Source: an uncultured Oscillospiraceae bacterium (lineage in GTDB: Bacteria; Bacillota; Clostridia; Oscillospirales; Oscillospiraceae). From it: 64,000 nucleotides of DNA. The notes under the pieces are model-generated. The model was given only the letters and a program-made list of their open reading frames with translations, was not told the origin of the DNA and searched no databases. Below, in pieces: positions 24,063 through 31,950 of this stretch; within the stretch, counting starts at the first letter, position 1, and each line of letters begins with the position of its first letter. The translations under genes were made by a program, and so were the position numbers. Location: the NCBI GenBank assembly GCA_934565415.1, contig CAKTHQ010000002.1:43456-107455 (forward strand), given 5' to 3'.

Positions 24063-24162
24063 GTCCGAGAGTTGATTTTTTTCAAAAATCTTTGCAGCCC
24101 CATTGTACCCTTTTCCTCCAAGGCGGTATTTTTTAAACATTTTACCGTTATAAAAGAAAAAA

Positions 24163-24182
24163 TTCCGGCTATTTCCGGAATA
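24163..24182. promoter_or_regulatory. inverted repeat upstream of the repressor gene (operator candidate)
   Basis: ATTCCGG-CTATTT-CCGGAAT, perfect 7-bp arms, about 65 bases upstream of the repressor ATG. Possible autoregulatory site. Confidence 0.4.
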
Positions 24183-24246
24183 ATACCACTCTTTTCTTTT
24201 CTTGGATCTTCCGCACCCGGGCTGCTTGTATGAAAGGGTGTCCTTT

Positions 24247-24594
24247 ATGTTCTACGATCATTTTGTCCAGCTGTGCAAGCAAAAGGGTGTCAGCACCTCC
24301 AAAGCAGCCATTGACGCAGGGCTAAGCAAGTCCACCGTCACCAAGTGGAAAAAGGATCCATCCACCAAGCCCTCCGGAAATGTGATCGATAAGCTGTGCC
24401 GGTATTTCGACATCAGCGTATCGGAGCTTCTGGGCACCGAAGAGGAAAACGACCGTCCCCAGCCCACCCGGGAAGAAATCAAATTTGCCCTGTTTGGCGG
24501 CAGCGGCGACATTACCGATGCCATGTACGACGAGGTGCTCAGCTTTGCCGCCTTCGTCCGCCAGCGGGAGAACGAAAAGAAGGGGATCCGCTAA
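24247..24594 (+). CDS. XRE/CI-type phage repressor
   Basis: 115 residues. The N-terminal half is a lambda-type helix-turn-helix (FVQLCKQKGVSTSKAAIDAG, LSKSTVTKWKKDPSTKPSGN) followed by YFDISVSELLG, the usual end of the XRE domain. The C-terminal part is short and acidic with no protease-type dimerisation domain. The ATG at 24247 follows AAAGGGTG. It faces away from the phage operon and is followed after 27 bases by an ImmA-type peptidase, the standard repressor/anti-repressor pair of ICEs and prophages. Confidence 0.85.
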   Translation: MFYDHFVQLCKQKGVSTSKAAIDAGLSKSTVTKWKKDPSTKPSGNVIDKLCRYFDISVSELLGTEEENDRPQPTREEIKFALFGGSGDITDAMYDEVLSFAAFVRQRENEKKGIR

Positions 24595-24621
24595 ACGCCC
24601 CTTCCGGAAGAAGGAGTAGCC

Positions 24622-25053
24622 ATGACACAGGTACCGGAACTGTACCGCCTGGCTTCCAAGCAGAATATCACCGTGCTGCGCTTCCCCATGAAGGAAAACG
24701 GCTCCATGTCTCTGATGGAGCCTGACGGCACCTGCTACATTGGCGTGGATGACCGGGTTCTGGACGGGGGCACCCAGGAGCGGATGCACCTGAGCCACGA
24801 GCTGGGCCACTGCATCACCGGCAGCTTCTACAACATTTATGCCACGGCAGACTGCCGCCAGCGTCACGAAAACAAGGCCGATAAATGGGCCATCCGGGCC
24901 CTGATCCCCGTAGACCGTCTGGATGATGCCATTGCCCAGGGCCATACCGAGCTGTGGGACCTGGCCGACTATTTCGGCGTTACCGAATCCTTCATGCGCA
25001 AAGCCGTCTGCTACTATGTCCACGGCAATCTGGCCGCCGAGCTGTACTTTTAA
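24622..25053 (+). CDS. ImmA/IrrE-family metallopeptidase
   Basis: 143 residues with the zinc motif HLSHELGHCITG (HExxH) and a downstream ENKADKWA helix that supplies the third ligand. In ICEBs1 and related elements ImmA cleaves the adjacent repressor when cells are stressed; here the XRE repressor gene lies 27 bases upstream, so that target is likely. AGAAGGAG precedes the ATG. A bidirectional terminator follows, shared with the convergent PsiE gene. Confidence 0.87.
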   Translation: MTQVPELYRLASKQNITVLRFPMKENGSMSLMEPDGTCYIGVDDRVLDGGTQERMHLSHELGHCITGSFYNIYATADCRQRHENKADKWAIRALIPVDRLDDAIAQGHTELWDLADYFGVTESFMRKAVCYYVHGNLAAELYF

Positions 25054-25054
25054 C

Positions 25055-25098
25055 GAAAAACCGCTGTCACCTTTTTGTAGTGACAGCGGTTTTTGCAT
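25055..25098. terminator. bidirectional terminator between immA-like and psiE-like genes
   Basis: AAAAACCGCTGTCAC, loop CTTTTTGTA, GTGACAGCGGTTTTT. A-run on one side and T-run on the other allow use from both strands. Confidence 0.88.
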
Positions 25099-25104
25099 TG
25101 CAAT

Positions 25105-25557
25105 TTATTCCTTCTCCACCATTTCTTCCTTCAGTTCTCCTCTGCGGAACAGGAACCGGCGGATGGCAAAGAGCCCGGCGATACAGGCAACGCTCAGCAG
25201 GTTACTCACCGGGTCGTCGTGGCTCAAAATAACGTGCCGGGTAATGGCCACCGTCAGCACTTCCAGAATGCTGGCAGGGGTGGTGTCGATGAGCATCCGA
25301 ATAAATTCCAGACCCACCACGATGGTCAGTACCTCGTGAAGGAAGGCCGTCACATCCGTCGATGCCCCCGGATGCCGGATAAGCTCCAATACCAGCTTGC
25401 CCATGGCCGCCAGGAGTACAACCAGGGTGATTACCGCAATGACCTTCTCCAGCACATGAAGAATGTGTCGGAACAGGTGCCCCACCCGGGCCTCCCGCTT
25501 TTCGGACTCCAGGGTCCGCTCCTCCAATTTCTGTTCCAGTTCCTGTTTTGTTTGCAT
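25105..25557 (-). CDS. PsiE-family (phosphate-starvation-inducible) membrane protein
   Basis: 150 residues with four hydrophobic segments (roughly residues 35-55, 70-100, 110-130 and 125-140) after a charged N-terminal helix (KQELEQKLEERTLESEKREA). The core VLEKVIAVITLVVLLAAMGK and IVVGLEFIRMLID match the PsiE family. Function is unknown; E. coli psiE responds to phosphate limitation and cAMP. AAAGGAGG precedes the ATG. It is downstream of the GTPase-nuclease fusion gene with a 20-base gap, so may be co-transcribed. Confidence 0.8.
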   Translation of the reverse strand: MQTKQELEQKLEERTLESEKREARVGHLFRHILHVLEKVIAVITLVVLLAAMGKLVLELIRHPGASTDVTAFLHEVLTIVVGLEFIRMLIDTTPASILEVLTVAITRHVILSHDDPVSNLLSVACIAGLFAIRRFLFRRGELKEEMVEKE

Positions 25558-25577
25558 TGGGGTGCCTCCTTTTTATG

Positions 25578-28100
25578 TTAATAATACTTGCGCATTTCGT
25601 TCAAAGCCCGCTCCACCTCTTCGTAGAGCTCCCGGGCGGACATCCGCAGTACCCCGGACCGGAAAGCGCTGAGCTGTACCAGCCCGTCGGAGGTAGCTAC
25701 CCTTACCGTGTAGCTGCTGCCGATTTGGGCTGCCAGGTCCTGAATGTACTGGTCCGCCGTCTGTCCCTCCTGGGTGTATACCACGTTGATTCCCTTGTCC
25801 TGCCGTTTCTCTCCGCCGGGGGTCCGGTAGCTGTCAAATACCACCACCAGGTGGCACTTGGTAAACCCGGCGTAGCTGGCCAGAATGTCGCATAGGTGCC
25901 GCCGGGCGGCATCCAGGTCATGCTTTGCCGTCTCCGCCAGGTGTTCCCAGGCAAAGATGATGTTGTACCCGTCTACAATCAGGTACTTTTCCTTTGGAGC
26001 CCGGATGGTCACCTCTGCCGCAGCGTCCTTTCTTGGGGCGGAATACTGCCGCCGCCGGATGGGCCCGAACTCCCGCTCCATAATCTTTTCCAGCTCCGTA
26101 TCGTCGATGCTGGGCCGCTCCACGATCTGGGGCGGCTTTTCCTCTTTCAGGCCGCTTTCCAGGTGCATAAAGTCCTTCACCTGGTTCCACTTCACCGTAT
26201 GTCCCGCCCCGTGGGAGCAGAAAACGGAGTCCGGTGTGTTCTCCGTGTCCGCTTCCGGGTCATAGCCCATAGCCGTCACCACGCTTTCCGTGTTGTGGCA
26301 CACATCGTAGCCGGAAAGGGTCAGGCTGAACCGGCCCAACCCTTGGGTATAGGCCGCCAGGGTCTGGGCGTAGTCCTTTACCTCCGCCGCCGGCACCCGG
26401 CCCTCCAGGCTGGCCGTATCCCCGGTGGGCTCCGGGGCCCCCATTTCTCCGCCCATAGCCCGCAGGTCCGTAATGGCCCGGCCGATGCAGCCCTGGGGCA
26501 CCGTCAGCCGGAAGGCATACCAGGGCTCCAGCAGAACACTTTTGGCCTGCATCAGCCCCTGCCGCACCGCCCGATAGGTGGCCTGCCGGAAGTCGCCCCC
26601 TTCCGTGTGCTTCAGGTGGGCCTTACCGATGAGCAGGGTGATCTTCACATCCGTAATGGGCGACCCCGTAAGCACGCCCCGGTGGGTCTTTTCCGCCAGA
26701 TGGGTCAGAATCAGACTTTGATAGTTGGCATCCAGTACATCCAGGGGGCATTTTGTGTCAAAAACCAGCCCGCTGCCCCGGGGCAGCGGCTCCAGCAGCA
26801 GATGCACCTCGGCATAGTGCCGCAGGGGCTCAAAATGGCCCACTCCCTCTACGGGAGCTTCAATGGTCTCCTTGTAGAAAATCTGTCCGTCCTCCAGGGT
26901 GAGCTCCAGCCCGAACCGGTCCTTGGCCAGAGCCCGAAATACCTCCAGCTGCACCTGTCCCATAAGCCCTACCTGAATTTTCCCCCCGGCCCAGGTGATT
27001 TTCAGCTGGGGGTCCTCCTCTTCCAGCTGCCGCAGCTTTTGCAGAGCCGCTGCCGGGTCACACTGGGGCGGCAGCTTTACCCGGTAGGTCATAACGCTTT
27101 CCAGCGCTGCCTCCATGGCCGGGGGGCAGTCCCCCAGCCCTTGGCCGATGTAGGTGCCGGTAAGCCCCGTCACCGCTGCCAGGTTTCCGGCCTCCAGCCT
27201 TTCCGCCTGGGCAAATTTCTCCCCGGAGTACAGCCGCAGCTGCACCGCCTTTTCGTCCATAGCCTCTCCCTTTTGGGTCTTATAGGCAATGGGCATTCGG
27301 GCCGTCAGCGTCCCTCCTGTCACCTTCAGCCAGGTAAGCCGGACTCCCGCCGGATCCCGGGAGATTTTATATACCCGGGCAGAAAATGTCTGGGGATACC
27401 GGTTTTCCGGTCCGTATCCATCCAGAATTTCCAGAAGCTTATCCATGCCCTCCAGCTTCAGCGCCGAGCCGAAGCATACGGGAAACAGCCTCCGTTTCCC
27501 GATGAGTCCCCGCAGATTCTCCTTTGTCACGGTACCGCTTTCCAGGTAGTTTTCCAGCAGCGCCTCATCGCACATGGCCGCCGCTTCCAATAGCAATGCC
27601 TCTTCCTGGGTAAAGTCTACGCAGGCGGCGCTGCACCGTTTTTGCAGCTCTTCCAGGAGCTTTCCTTTTTCCGCCCCGGGCAGGTCCATTTTGTTGACGA
27701 ACAAAAATACCGGCACCTGGTACCGTTCCAGCAGCTGCCAGAGGGTCAGTGTGTGGGCCTGGACCCCGTCGGTACCGCTGATCACCAGTATCGCACAGTC
27801 CAGAATCGGCAGTACCCGTTCCGTCTCCGCCCCAAAGTCCACATGGCCCGGGGTATCCACCAGGGTCACCGAGCGGTGCCCCGTCTCTATCCGGGCCTGC
27901 TTGGAGAAAATGGTAATTCCCCGCTCCCGTTCCAGTTTTTCCGTATCCAGATAGGCATCCCCATGGTCCACCCGCCCCAACACCCGCCGGGCCCCGGAGG
28001 CATACAGCAGCGCCTCTGAAAGGGTGGTCTTCCCCGCGTCCACATGGGCCAGCAGCCCGCAAACCAGGGGGCGTTTCGCGGTATTTTCCTGTTCGGACAT
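25578..28100 (-). CDS. TetM-like ribosomal GTPase fused to a YacP/Rae1-type NYN nuclease
   Basis: 840 residues. The first ~640 form an EF-G-like ribosomal protection factor (P-loop AHVDAGKTT near residue 20, RGITIF switch, DTPGHVDF, NKMD, and the terminal VFCSHGAGHTVKWNQV). After a basic linker (EREFGPIRRRQYSAPRKD), the last ~150 residues are a PIN-like NYN domain (YLIVDGYNIIFAWE, VVFDSYRTPGG, TADQYIQDLA, VATSDGLVQL) of the YacP/Rae1 family, whose B. subtilis member cuts mRNA in the ribosomal A site. The catalytic aspartates appear present. Tetracycline resistance is not assured; mRNA cleavage on the ribosome is inference. Confidence 0.88.
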   Translation of the reverse strand: MSEQENTAKRPLVCGLLAHVDAGKTTLSEALLYASGARRVLGRVDHGDAYLDTEKLERERGITIFSKQARIETGHRSVTLVDTPGHVDFGAETERVLPILDCAILVISGTDGVQAHTLTLWQLLERYQVPVFLFVNKMDLPGAEKGKLLEELQKRCSAACVDFTQEEALLLEAAAMCDEALLENYLESGTVTKENLRGLIGKRRLFPVCFGSALKLEGMDKLLEILDGYGPENRYPQTFSARVYKISRDPAGVRLTWLKVTGGTLTARMPIAYKTQKGEAMDEKAVQLRLYSGEKFAQAERLEAGNLAAVTGLTGTYIGQGLGDCPPAMEAALESVMTYRVKLPPQCDPAAALQKLRQLEEEDPQLKITWAGGKIQVGLMGQVQLEVFRALAKDRFGLELTLEDGQIFYKETIEAPVEGVGHFEPLRHYAEVHLLLEPLPRGSGLVFDTKCPLDVLDANYQSLILTHLAEKTHRGVLTGSPITDVKITLLIGKAHLKHTEGGDFRQATYRAVRQGLMQAKSVLLEPWYAFRLTVPQGCIGRAITDLRAMGGEMGAPEPTGDTASLEGRVPAAEVKDYAQTLAAYTQGLGRFSLTLSGYDVCHNTESVVTAMGYDPEADTENTPDSVFCSHGAGHTVKWNQVKDFMHLESGLKEEKPPQIVERPSIDDTELEKIMEREFGPIRRRQYSAPRKDAAAEVTIRAPKEKYLIVDGYNIIFAWEHLAETAKHDLDAARRHLCDILASYAGFTKCHLVVVFDSYRTPGGEKRQDKGINVVYTQEGQTADQYIQDLAAQIGSSYTVRVATSDGLVQLSAFRSGVLRMSARELYEEVERALNEMRKYY

Positions 28101-28109
28101 AAAAATCCC

Positions 28110-28145
28110 CCTTTCATGGTTTTTGTCTCATGATACCATGAAAGG
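28110..28145 (-). promoter_or_regulatory. leader hairpin touching the ribosome site of the GTPase-nuclease gene
   Basis: On the minus strand CCTTTCATGGT (28145-28135), 14-base loop, ACCATGAAAGG (28120-28110). The 3' arm runs into the AAAGGGGG ribosome site that ends 8 bases before the ATG, so folding would mask part of it. Confidence 0.55.
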
Positions 28146-28186
28146 AGAATTTTGCCAATAGGGTTATTTTTGTATTCCCGCGTTTC

Positions 28187-28741
28187 TCAGAAGGTAGGCG
28201 GCGTAATGGCAAAAATCACCTGAATCTCCCGATCCGTTGGATTGTGCCAGCTGTGGGGAACATTGGGTGGAATCCGGACACTGTCTCCCTGCTCCAGGCG
28301 GTAGACGGTACCGTCCATATCCAAATCCACACATTCCCCGGCACACATATATGCCACCTCTTCCCCGGCGTGGCTCTTGATGTCCCGGTAGGAGCTGAGC
28401 TTGGGTGGAATCACCATCATGCAAAACTCAATGCTTCCCCGGGTGTCCCTGGTCAGCAGCTCATAGCGTACATCCGGTGCATCCTTGCTGCCAATCACAT
28501 GCCGCTGCTCCGGGTGAACCACCGGTTCCGGGGTGGGGTCCTCCTTAAAAAAGCTGTACAGCGGTGTATCCAGCACCTGGGCAATGGTCCGCAGGGTATT
28601 GATGGATGGATTGACCTGCTCATTTTCGATTTGACTGAGCATAGACGGCGTAATCTTTGCCATGGATGCAACTTTCCGCACGGACAGTCCCCGTTCCATA
28701 CGAACTGCCTGGATCTTTTTCCCAAGATTGAGTTCTTCCAA
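28187..28741 (-). CDS. XRE-family regulator with cupin sensor domain
   Basis: 184 residues: an N-terminal helix-turn-helix (RMERGLSVRKVASMAKITPS, MLSQIENEQVNPSINTLRTI) and a C-terminal cupin barrel (HAGEEVAYMCAGECVDLDMD, GDSVRIPPNVPHSWHNPTD) as in PuuR/SutR-type regulators of amine or amino-acid metabolism. The start is a TTG at 28741 with GCGGAGG 9 bases before. It is close to dsdA but separated by a terminator-like hairpin, so regulation of D-serine genes is possible only as inference. Confidence 0.88.
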   Translation of the reverse strand: MEELNLGKKIQAVRMERGLSVRKVASMAKITPSMLSQIENEQVNPSINTLRTIAQVLDTPLYSFFKEDPTPEPVVHPEQRHVIGSKDAPDVRYELLTRDTRGSIEFCMMVIPPKLSSYRDIKSHAGEEVAYMCAGECVDLDMDGTVYRLEQGDSVRIPPNVPHSWHNPTDREIQVIFAITPPTF

Positions 28742-28867
28742 AATATTCCTCCGCTAATCCGCCCCATGTCCTTGTGCAGGCTATTCTTTCATTTCCGCTT
28801 TATTCTACCACAGCCAACGGGGAAAAGGAAGCCTCTTTGCAAAAAAGACTCCGCCGAGCCATCAAAA

Positions 28868-28897
28868 GGGGCCGCCGCAAAATCTTGCAGCAGCCCC
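28868..28897 (-). terminator. hairpin downstream of dsdA, related to the tandem-hairpin element
   Basis: GGGGCCGCCGCAA, 4-base loop, TTGCAGCAGCCCC (two C.A mismatches in the DNA stem; as minus-strand RNA these become G.U pairs). Very similar to the terminal hairpins of the elements at 12426-12458 and 44435-44469. No T-run follows. Confidence 0.6.
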
Positions 28898-28903
28898 GGA
28901 TAT

Positions 28904-30265
28904 TCAGGCCTTTTTGCCTTCTTCGTAATAGCGGCGCATTTCCTCCTTGGGAACCATGCTGCCGCCGGTGGCCCAAACCAGCTGTGTAGAGCGTTCCATG
29001 CTCTCCGGAGAAATCCCGGCCGCCTGTGGATAGCCGCCCAGGGCTCCGTCCGCGCGCATCAGTACCGGGCCATACATACCGGCCAGGGCGCTGGGCTCCA
29101 GCCAGATATCCTCCTTCTCCGCAAGCATCGCCAGCAAACGGTACATCCGGCGGTCCTCCAGAGAATAGCAGCCGCTTATAAAGGGCGCCATAACCTTGCC
29201 CACAAAGCCGGAGGCCCGGCCGACAGCCAGCCCGTCGGCAATGGTCCGGTTGTCTACCTGCAGGTCCTGAACACTGATGGCATTGTTCAGGCCCGTAGCC
29301 ATACCCAGCAGCATACAGCAGGAATGGGTAGGCTCCGCAAAGAAGCAGTGTACATAGTCGCCAAACACCAGCTTCAGTCCAAAGGACACGCCGCCAGGGC
29401 CGCCGCCTACCCCGCAGGGCAGGTAGACAAACAGGGGATGCTCCCCGTCCACCGGAATGTTTGCCTCTGCCAGCTGTTTTTTCAGCCGCAGGGCCGCCAC
29501 CGCATAGCCCAGGAACAGCGTCTTGGAGTTTTCGTCATCCACAAAGTGACAGTACGGATCGTCCTGTGCCCGTTTGCGGCCCTCCGCCACGGCAATGCTG
29601 TAGTCGGATTCGTATTCCACTACCGTTACGCCCTTGCTGCGCAGCATATCCTTTTTCCACTGCCGGGCATCCGCGGACATATGCACCGTTACCCGGAATC
29701 CCAGCTTTGCGCTCATAATTCCAATAGACAGTCCCAGGTTTCCGGTGGAGCCTACGGCGATGGAGTACTTCGACAGCAGCGCCTTCATTTCCGGGCTGTC
29801 AAACACTTCGTAGGAGTCTCCCGGCTTCAGCATTCCGTTTTTCAGGGCAATCTGCTCCGCGGTATAGAGCACCTCATAGATGCCGCCTCTGGCCTTGATG
29901 GAGCCGGAAATCGGCAGATGGCTGTCCAGCTTGATCCAGAGCTTTCCGGGAATCGGCCCGCCGAATTCCCCTTCCAGAGCCGTCTGCATCCGGGGAATCT
30001 GACGCAGGGGGGATTCCAGAATGCCCCCTGCCGCTGCCGTTTCCGGGAAAGCCTTCCGGAAGTAGGCGGCAAAGCGGTCCAGCCGGTCGCTGGCATCCTG
30101 TACATCGGCATAGCTCAGCGGGCACCGGGCAATGGCCTCCTGGAAGGGCTCTTTTTCCGGATTGATCCAGGCGGTCTCCTCCAACGCCGCAATGCGGTCC
30201 ATAATGGGGTATTCCTGCCGCCATTGCAGCAGCGTTTTCCCCGCAATCATTTTCTCAGAATTCAA
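28904..30265 (-). CDS. dsdA: D-serine ammonia-lyase
   Basis: Converts D-serine to pyruvate and ammonia with PLP. The 453 residues include the PLP lysine in [28 protein letters not shown] (phosphate loop), [23 protein letters not shown] glycine-rich motif and the family end [14 protein letters not shown]. All conserved segments are intact. The TTG at 30265 is favoured: GAGGTG lies 6 bases upstream; a GTG at 30274 is the alternative. Upstream lie remnants of a permease and a D-aminoacylase, so it is the surviving part of a D-amino-acid locus. Confidence 0.92.
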   Translation of the reverse strand: MNSEKMIAGKTLLQWRQEYPIMDRIAALEETAWINPEKEPFQEAIARCPLSYADVQDASDRLDRFAAYFRKAFPETAAAGGILESPLRQIPRMQTALEGEFGGPIPGKLWIKLDSHLPISGSIKARGGIYEVLYTAEQIALKNGMLKPGDSYEVFDSPEMKALLSKYSIAVGSTGNLGLSIGIMSAKLGFRVTVHMSADARQWKKDMLRSKGVTVVEYESDYSIAVAEGRKRAQDDPYCHFVDDENSKTLFLGYAVAALRLKKQLAEANIPVDGEHPLFVYLPCGVGGGPGGVSFGLKLVFGDYVHCFFAEPTHSCCMLLGMATGLNNAISVQDLQVDNRTIADGLAVGRASGFVGKVMAPFISGCYSLEDRRMYRLLAMLAEKEDIWLEPSALAGMYGPVLMRADGALGGYPQAAGISPESMERSTQLVWATGGSMVPKEEMRRYYEEGKKA

Positions 30266-30303
30266 GATGGTCACCTCAATTTTTCAGGATGGGTCTTCCC
30301 GTT

Positions 30304-30767
30304 TCAGAACAGGCCGGGAAGTACGCCGGAGGCCAGGTTCAGCAGAAGGATTACCAAAAAGGCGGTAATACCGGCCAAAGTCGTGGGGTAGGTTGTCGCC
30401 GCAAAGGCTTCCTTGACCGTCAGGTCGTTGTATCTGGCAGGGAGCCAGAAGGCGGCATCGGTGGGCAGCGTCAGGCCTACGGTTCCGGTGCAGATGGTCA
30501 GGCCCACCAGTACGGGGGAGCAGCCCATAGCCACGGCGGAGGGACCTACGATGGAAACGGTGGCCAGCATATCGTTCTTCTTGCCGAAGGTCCGCAGCAG
30601 ACCCTTGGCCAGCTCTTCCATGCCGCCGGAGTCACCCAGCATCATACCGAAAATACCGCCGAAAATAATCAGCAGGCAAACAGCGAAACGCCCGGGCTGA
30701 CCTTCAGCTTGATCAGAGACACCAGCAGCACCACCATGGTGATGACAAATGCAATCAGAACATTCAT
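30304..30767 (-). pseudogene. GntP-family permease remnant (frameshift and internal deletion)
   Basis: Starts well (AAAAAGGAG then ATG at 30767) as MNVLIAFVITMVVLLVSLIK but meets a stop at about 30669. Another frame continues the homology (IFGGIFGMMLGDSGGMEELA) and then jumps from the N-terminal motif straight to the C-terminal part (TLPTDAAFWLPARYNDLTVK, TTYPTTLAGITAFLVIL). The intact family has about 430 residues; only about 145 are left. Probably a former D-serine/gluconate-type transporter. Confidence 0.8.
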
Positions 30768-30789
30768 AACCCGCTTTCTCCTTTTTCCC

Positions 30790-30912
30790 TTATGCGTTGT
30801 GCCGAAGCATCTTTCCGGGGTACTTTCCGGTAAACTTTTTGTCGTGATAAACCACTTCACCGCCGACAAATACATACGCAATACCTTCGGTAATGCTCAG
30901 TTTCCAAAGGAC
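30790..30912 (-). pseudogene. C-terminal remnant of an N-acyl-D-amino-acid deacylase
   Basis: The minus strand reads LSITEGIAYVFVGGEVVY, HDKKFTGKYPGKMLRHNA then stop. This matches the last ~35 residues of D-aminoacylases and related amidohydrolases (GIxYVFVNGxVV...GxRPGKxLR). The catalytic barrel is gone. It lies upstream of the permease remnant and would have been transcribed with it and dsdA. Confidence 0.65.
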
Positions 30913-31057
30913 GTTCCGGGATCCTGCAGAGATACCCAAGAGCCTGTGTTCCTGTACAAGTGTCAATTATTATTTAACACAGCCATTCTCCATTTGTCAA
31001 CAGAAATTTTATAATTCCAACGGAATTTGTAACTTCTCCAATTCATCCGTTCTTATT

Positions 31058-31915
31058 TCAGCACTTATGTTCAGTATGTTTAAACGCAAGTAAACCCTCA
31101 TCCATGGTTTTCTCCCATGGATAAGGGTCAAAAAGCATATATACCCAGCGCCGGATAGGGCAGCGGAACCAAGCGGCAGTCCGGGCAATGTACGGCCAGC
31201 CATGGGGCAAAGCAGGGGTCTGCCAGCAGTACCTGGCAGCCATCCAGCGCCGCTTCCAGTTCAGGTTCCCCGGTGCATACCACACATTCCGGAAACCGGC
31301 CGTAAAACAGCCGGTCCTCTTTCAGCGGGCAGTACAGAAGCTTTCGGATTTTCCTGCCCGGGCCGCCAATGGGTGATCCTCCCGGATCACCGCAACCATC
31401 CGCATTTTTCCCAGCTCCCGGCTGCAATATGCCTGGGCACCCTCGGGAATATCCATATCCAGCGAAAAAACCAGGTCTGCCTTTCCTGCATTCAGGTGTT
31501 CCAGCAGCCGGATATAGTTCATTCGCAGCAGCTCGATTTCCGTATTGGGGTAAAGAACATGAATCCGGTCCGTCACCGGCAGCAAAAAACGATGAATATC
31601 CAGCAGCGGAAAGCAGCCAATCACCAGCTTGGGGATCGGATCCTCCTCGATCCGTCTGCTGTGCTCCAATCCCTCATAAAAGGATTTAATCATAGGCCGC
31701 CATCTTCGGTACAGGTACTCCCCCGCCGGTGTCAGCGAAACCGTCCGGTTCTGCCGCAGAAACAGAGCCGTACCCAGCTTCTCCTCGATGGAAAGAATGG
31801 TCTTGCTCAGTGCCGACTGCGTCACATACAGCCGCTTGGCCGCCTGGGTGATGCTGCCGGTCTCCTTCCCTTTCCCCATGAAATTTACATTTTGTCTGTT
31901 TTCCTTTTGCTCCAA
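31058..31915 (-). pseudogene. LysR-family regulator, broken by frameshifts
   Basis: The helix-turn-helix is visible (ETGSITQAAKRLYVTQSALS, KTILSIEEKLGTALFLRQ), but the first helix is altered (FMGKGKETGS instead of the usual FLAVAETGS), the frame stops at about 31322 in the effector domain, continues in another frame (LLYCPLKEDRLFYGRFPECV) to 31128, and again shifts near 31140 before the end. Likely the former regulator of the D-amino-acid genes. Confidence 0.75.
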
Positions 31916-31950
31916 ATGTGGTAAACTATGGAAAAAGGGAGGAAGCGGAA

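Larger units (their letters stand above)
23815..24246. other. divergent control region of the phage cluster
   Basis: No gene. It holds the minus-strand promoter (24034-24062), inverted repeats at 23870-23885 (CATACAA-AA-TTGTATG) and 24163-24182 (ATTCCGG-CTATTT-CCGGAAT), and a TATCCGGACAA motif at 23889-23899 that recurs at 46881-46891. It is much richer in A+T than its surroundings. The minus-strand leader from the promoter to the first gene is about 210 bases. Confidence 0.65.
12463..25053. mobile_element. compact phage-derived particle cluster with repressor module
   Basis: Fifteen minus-strand genes (zinc ribbon, terS, terL, portal, Prp-like protease, scaffold, N4-gp56 capsid, connector and structural genes, phage accessory protein, holin), many joined by ATGA overlaps, are read from one consensus promoter at 24034-24062. 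A divergent XRE repressor and ImmA-type metallopeptidase follow. I see no integrase, recombinase, replication gene, tape-measure gene or endolysin, and no flanking direct repeat. All reading frames are open. It could be a reduced prophage, a satellite, or a domesticated particle. Confidence 0.8.

Noticed and set aside
12463..25053. Attachment-site direct repeats for the phage-like cluster
   Set aside because: No convincing direct repeat was seen between the DNA after the aminotransferase gene and the DNA before the PsiE gene, and no tRNA target is adjacent.
25896..27593. 565-residue plus-strand open frame
   Set aside because: Antisense shadow of the GTPase-nuclease gene; proline/glutamine/histidine-rich with no start signal or motif.
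25578..28100. Annotation as a plain tetracycline-resistance gene
   Set aside because: The extra C-terminal NYN domain and divergence from TetM make resistance only one possibility; the call was kept structural.
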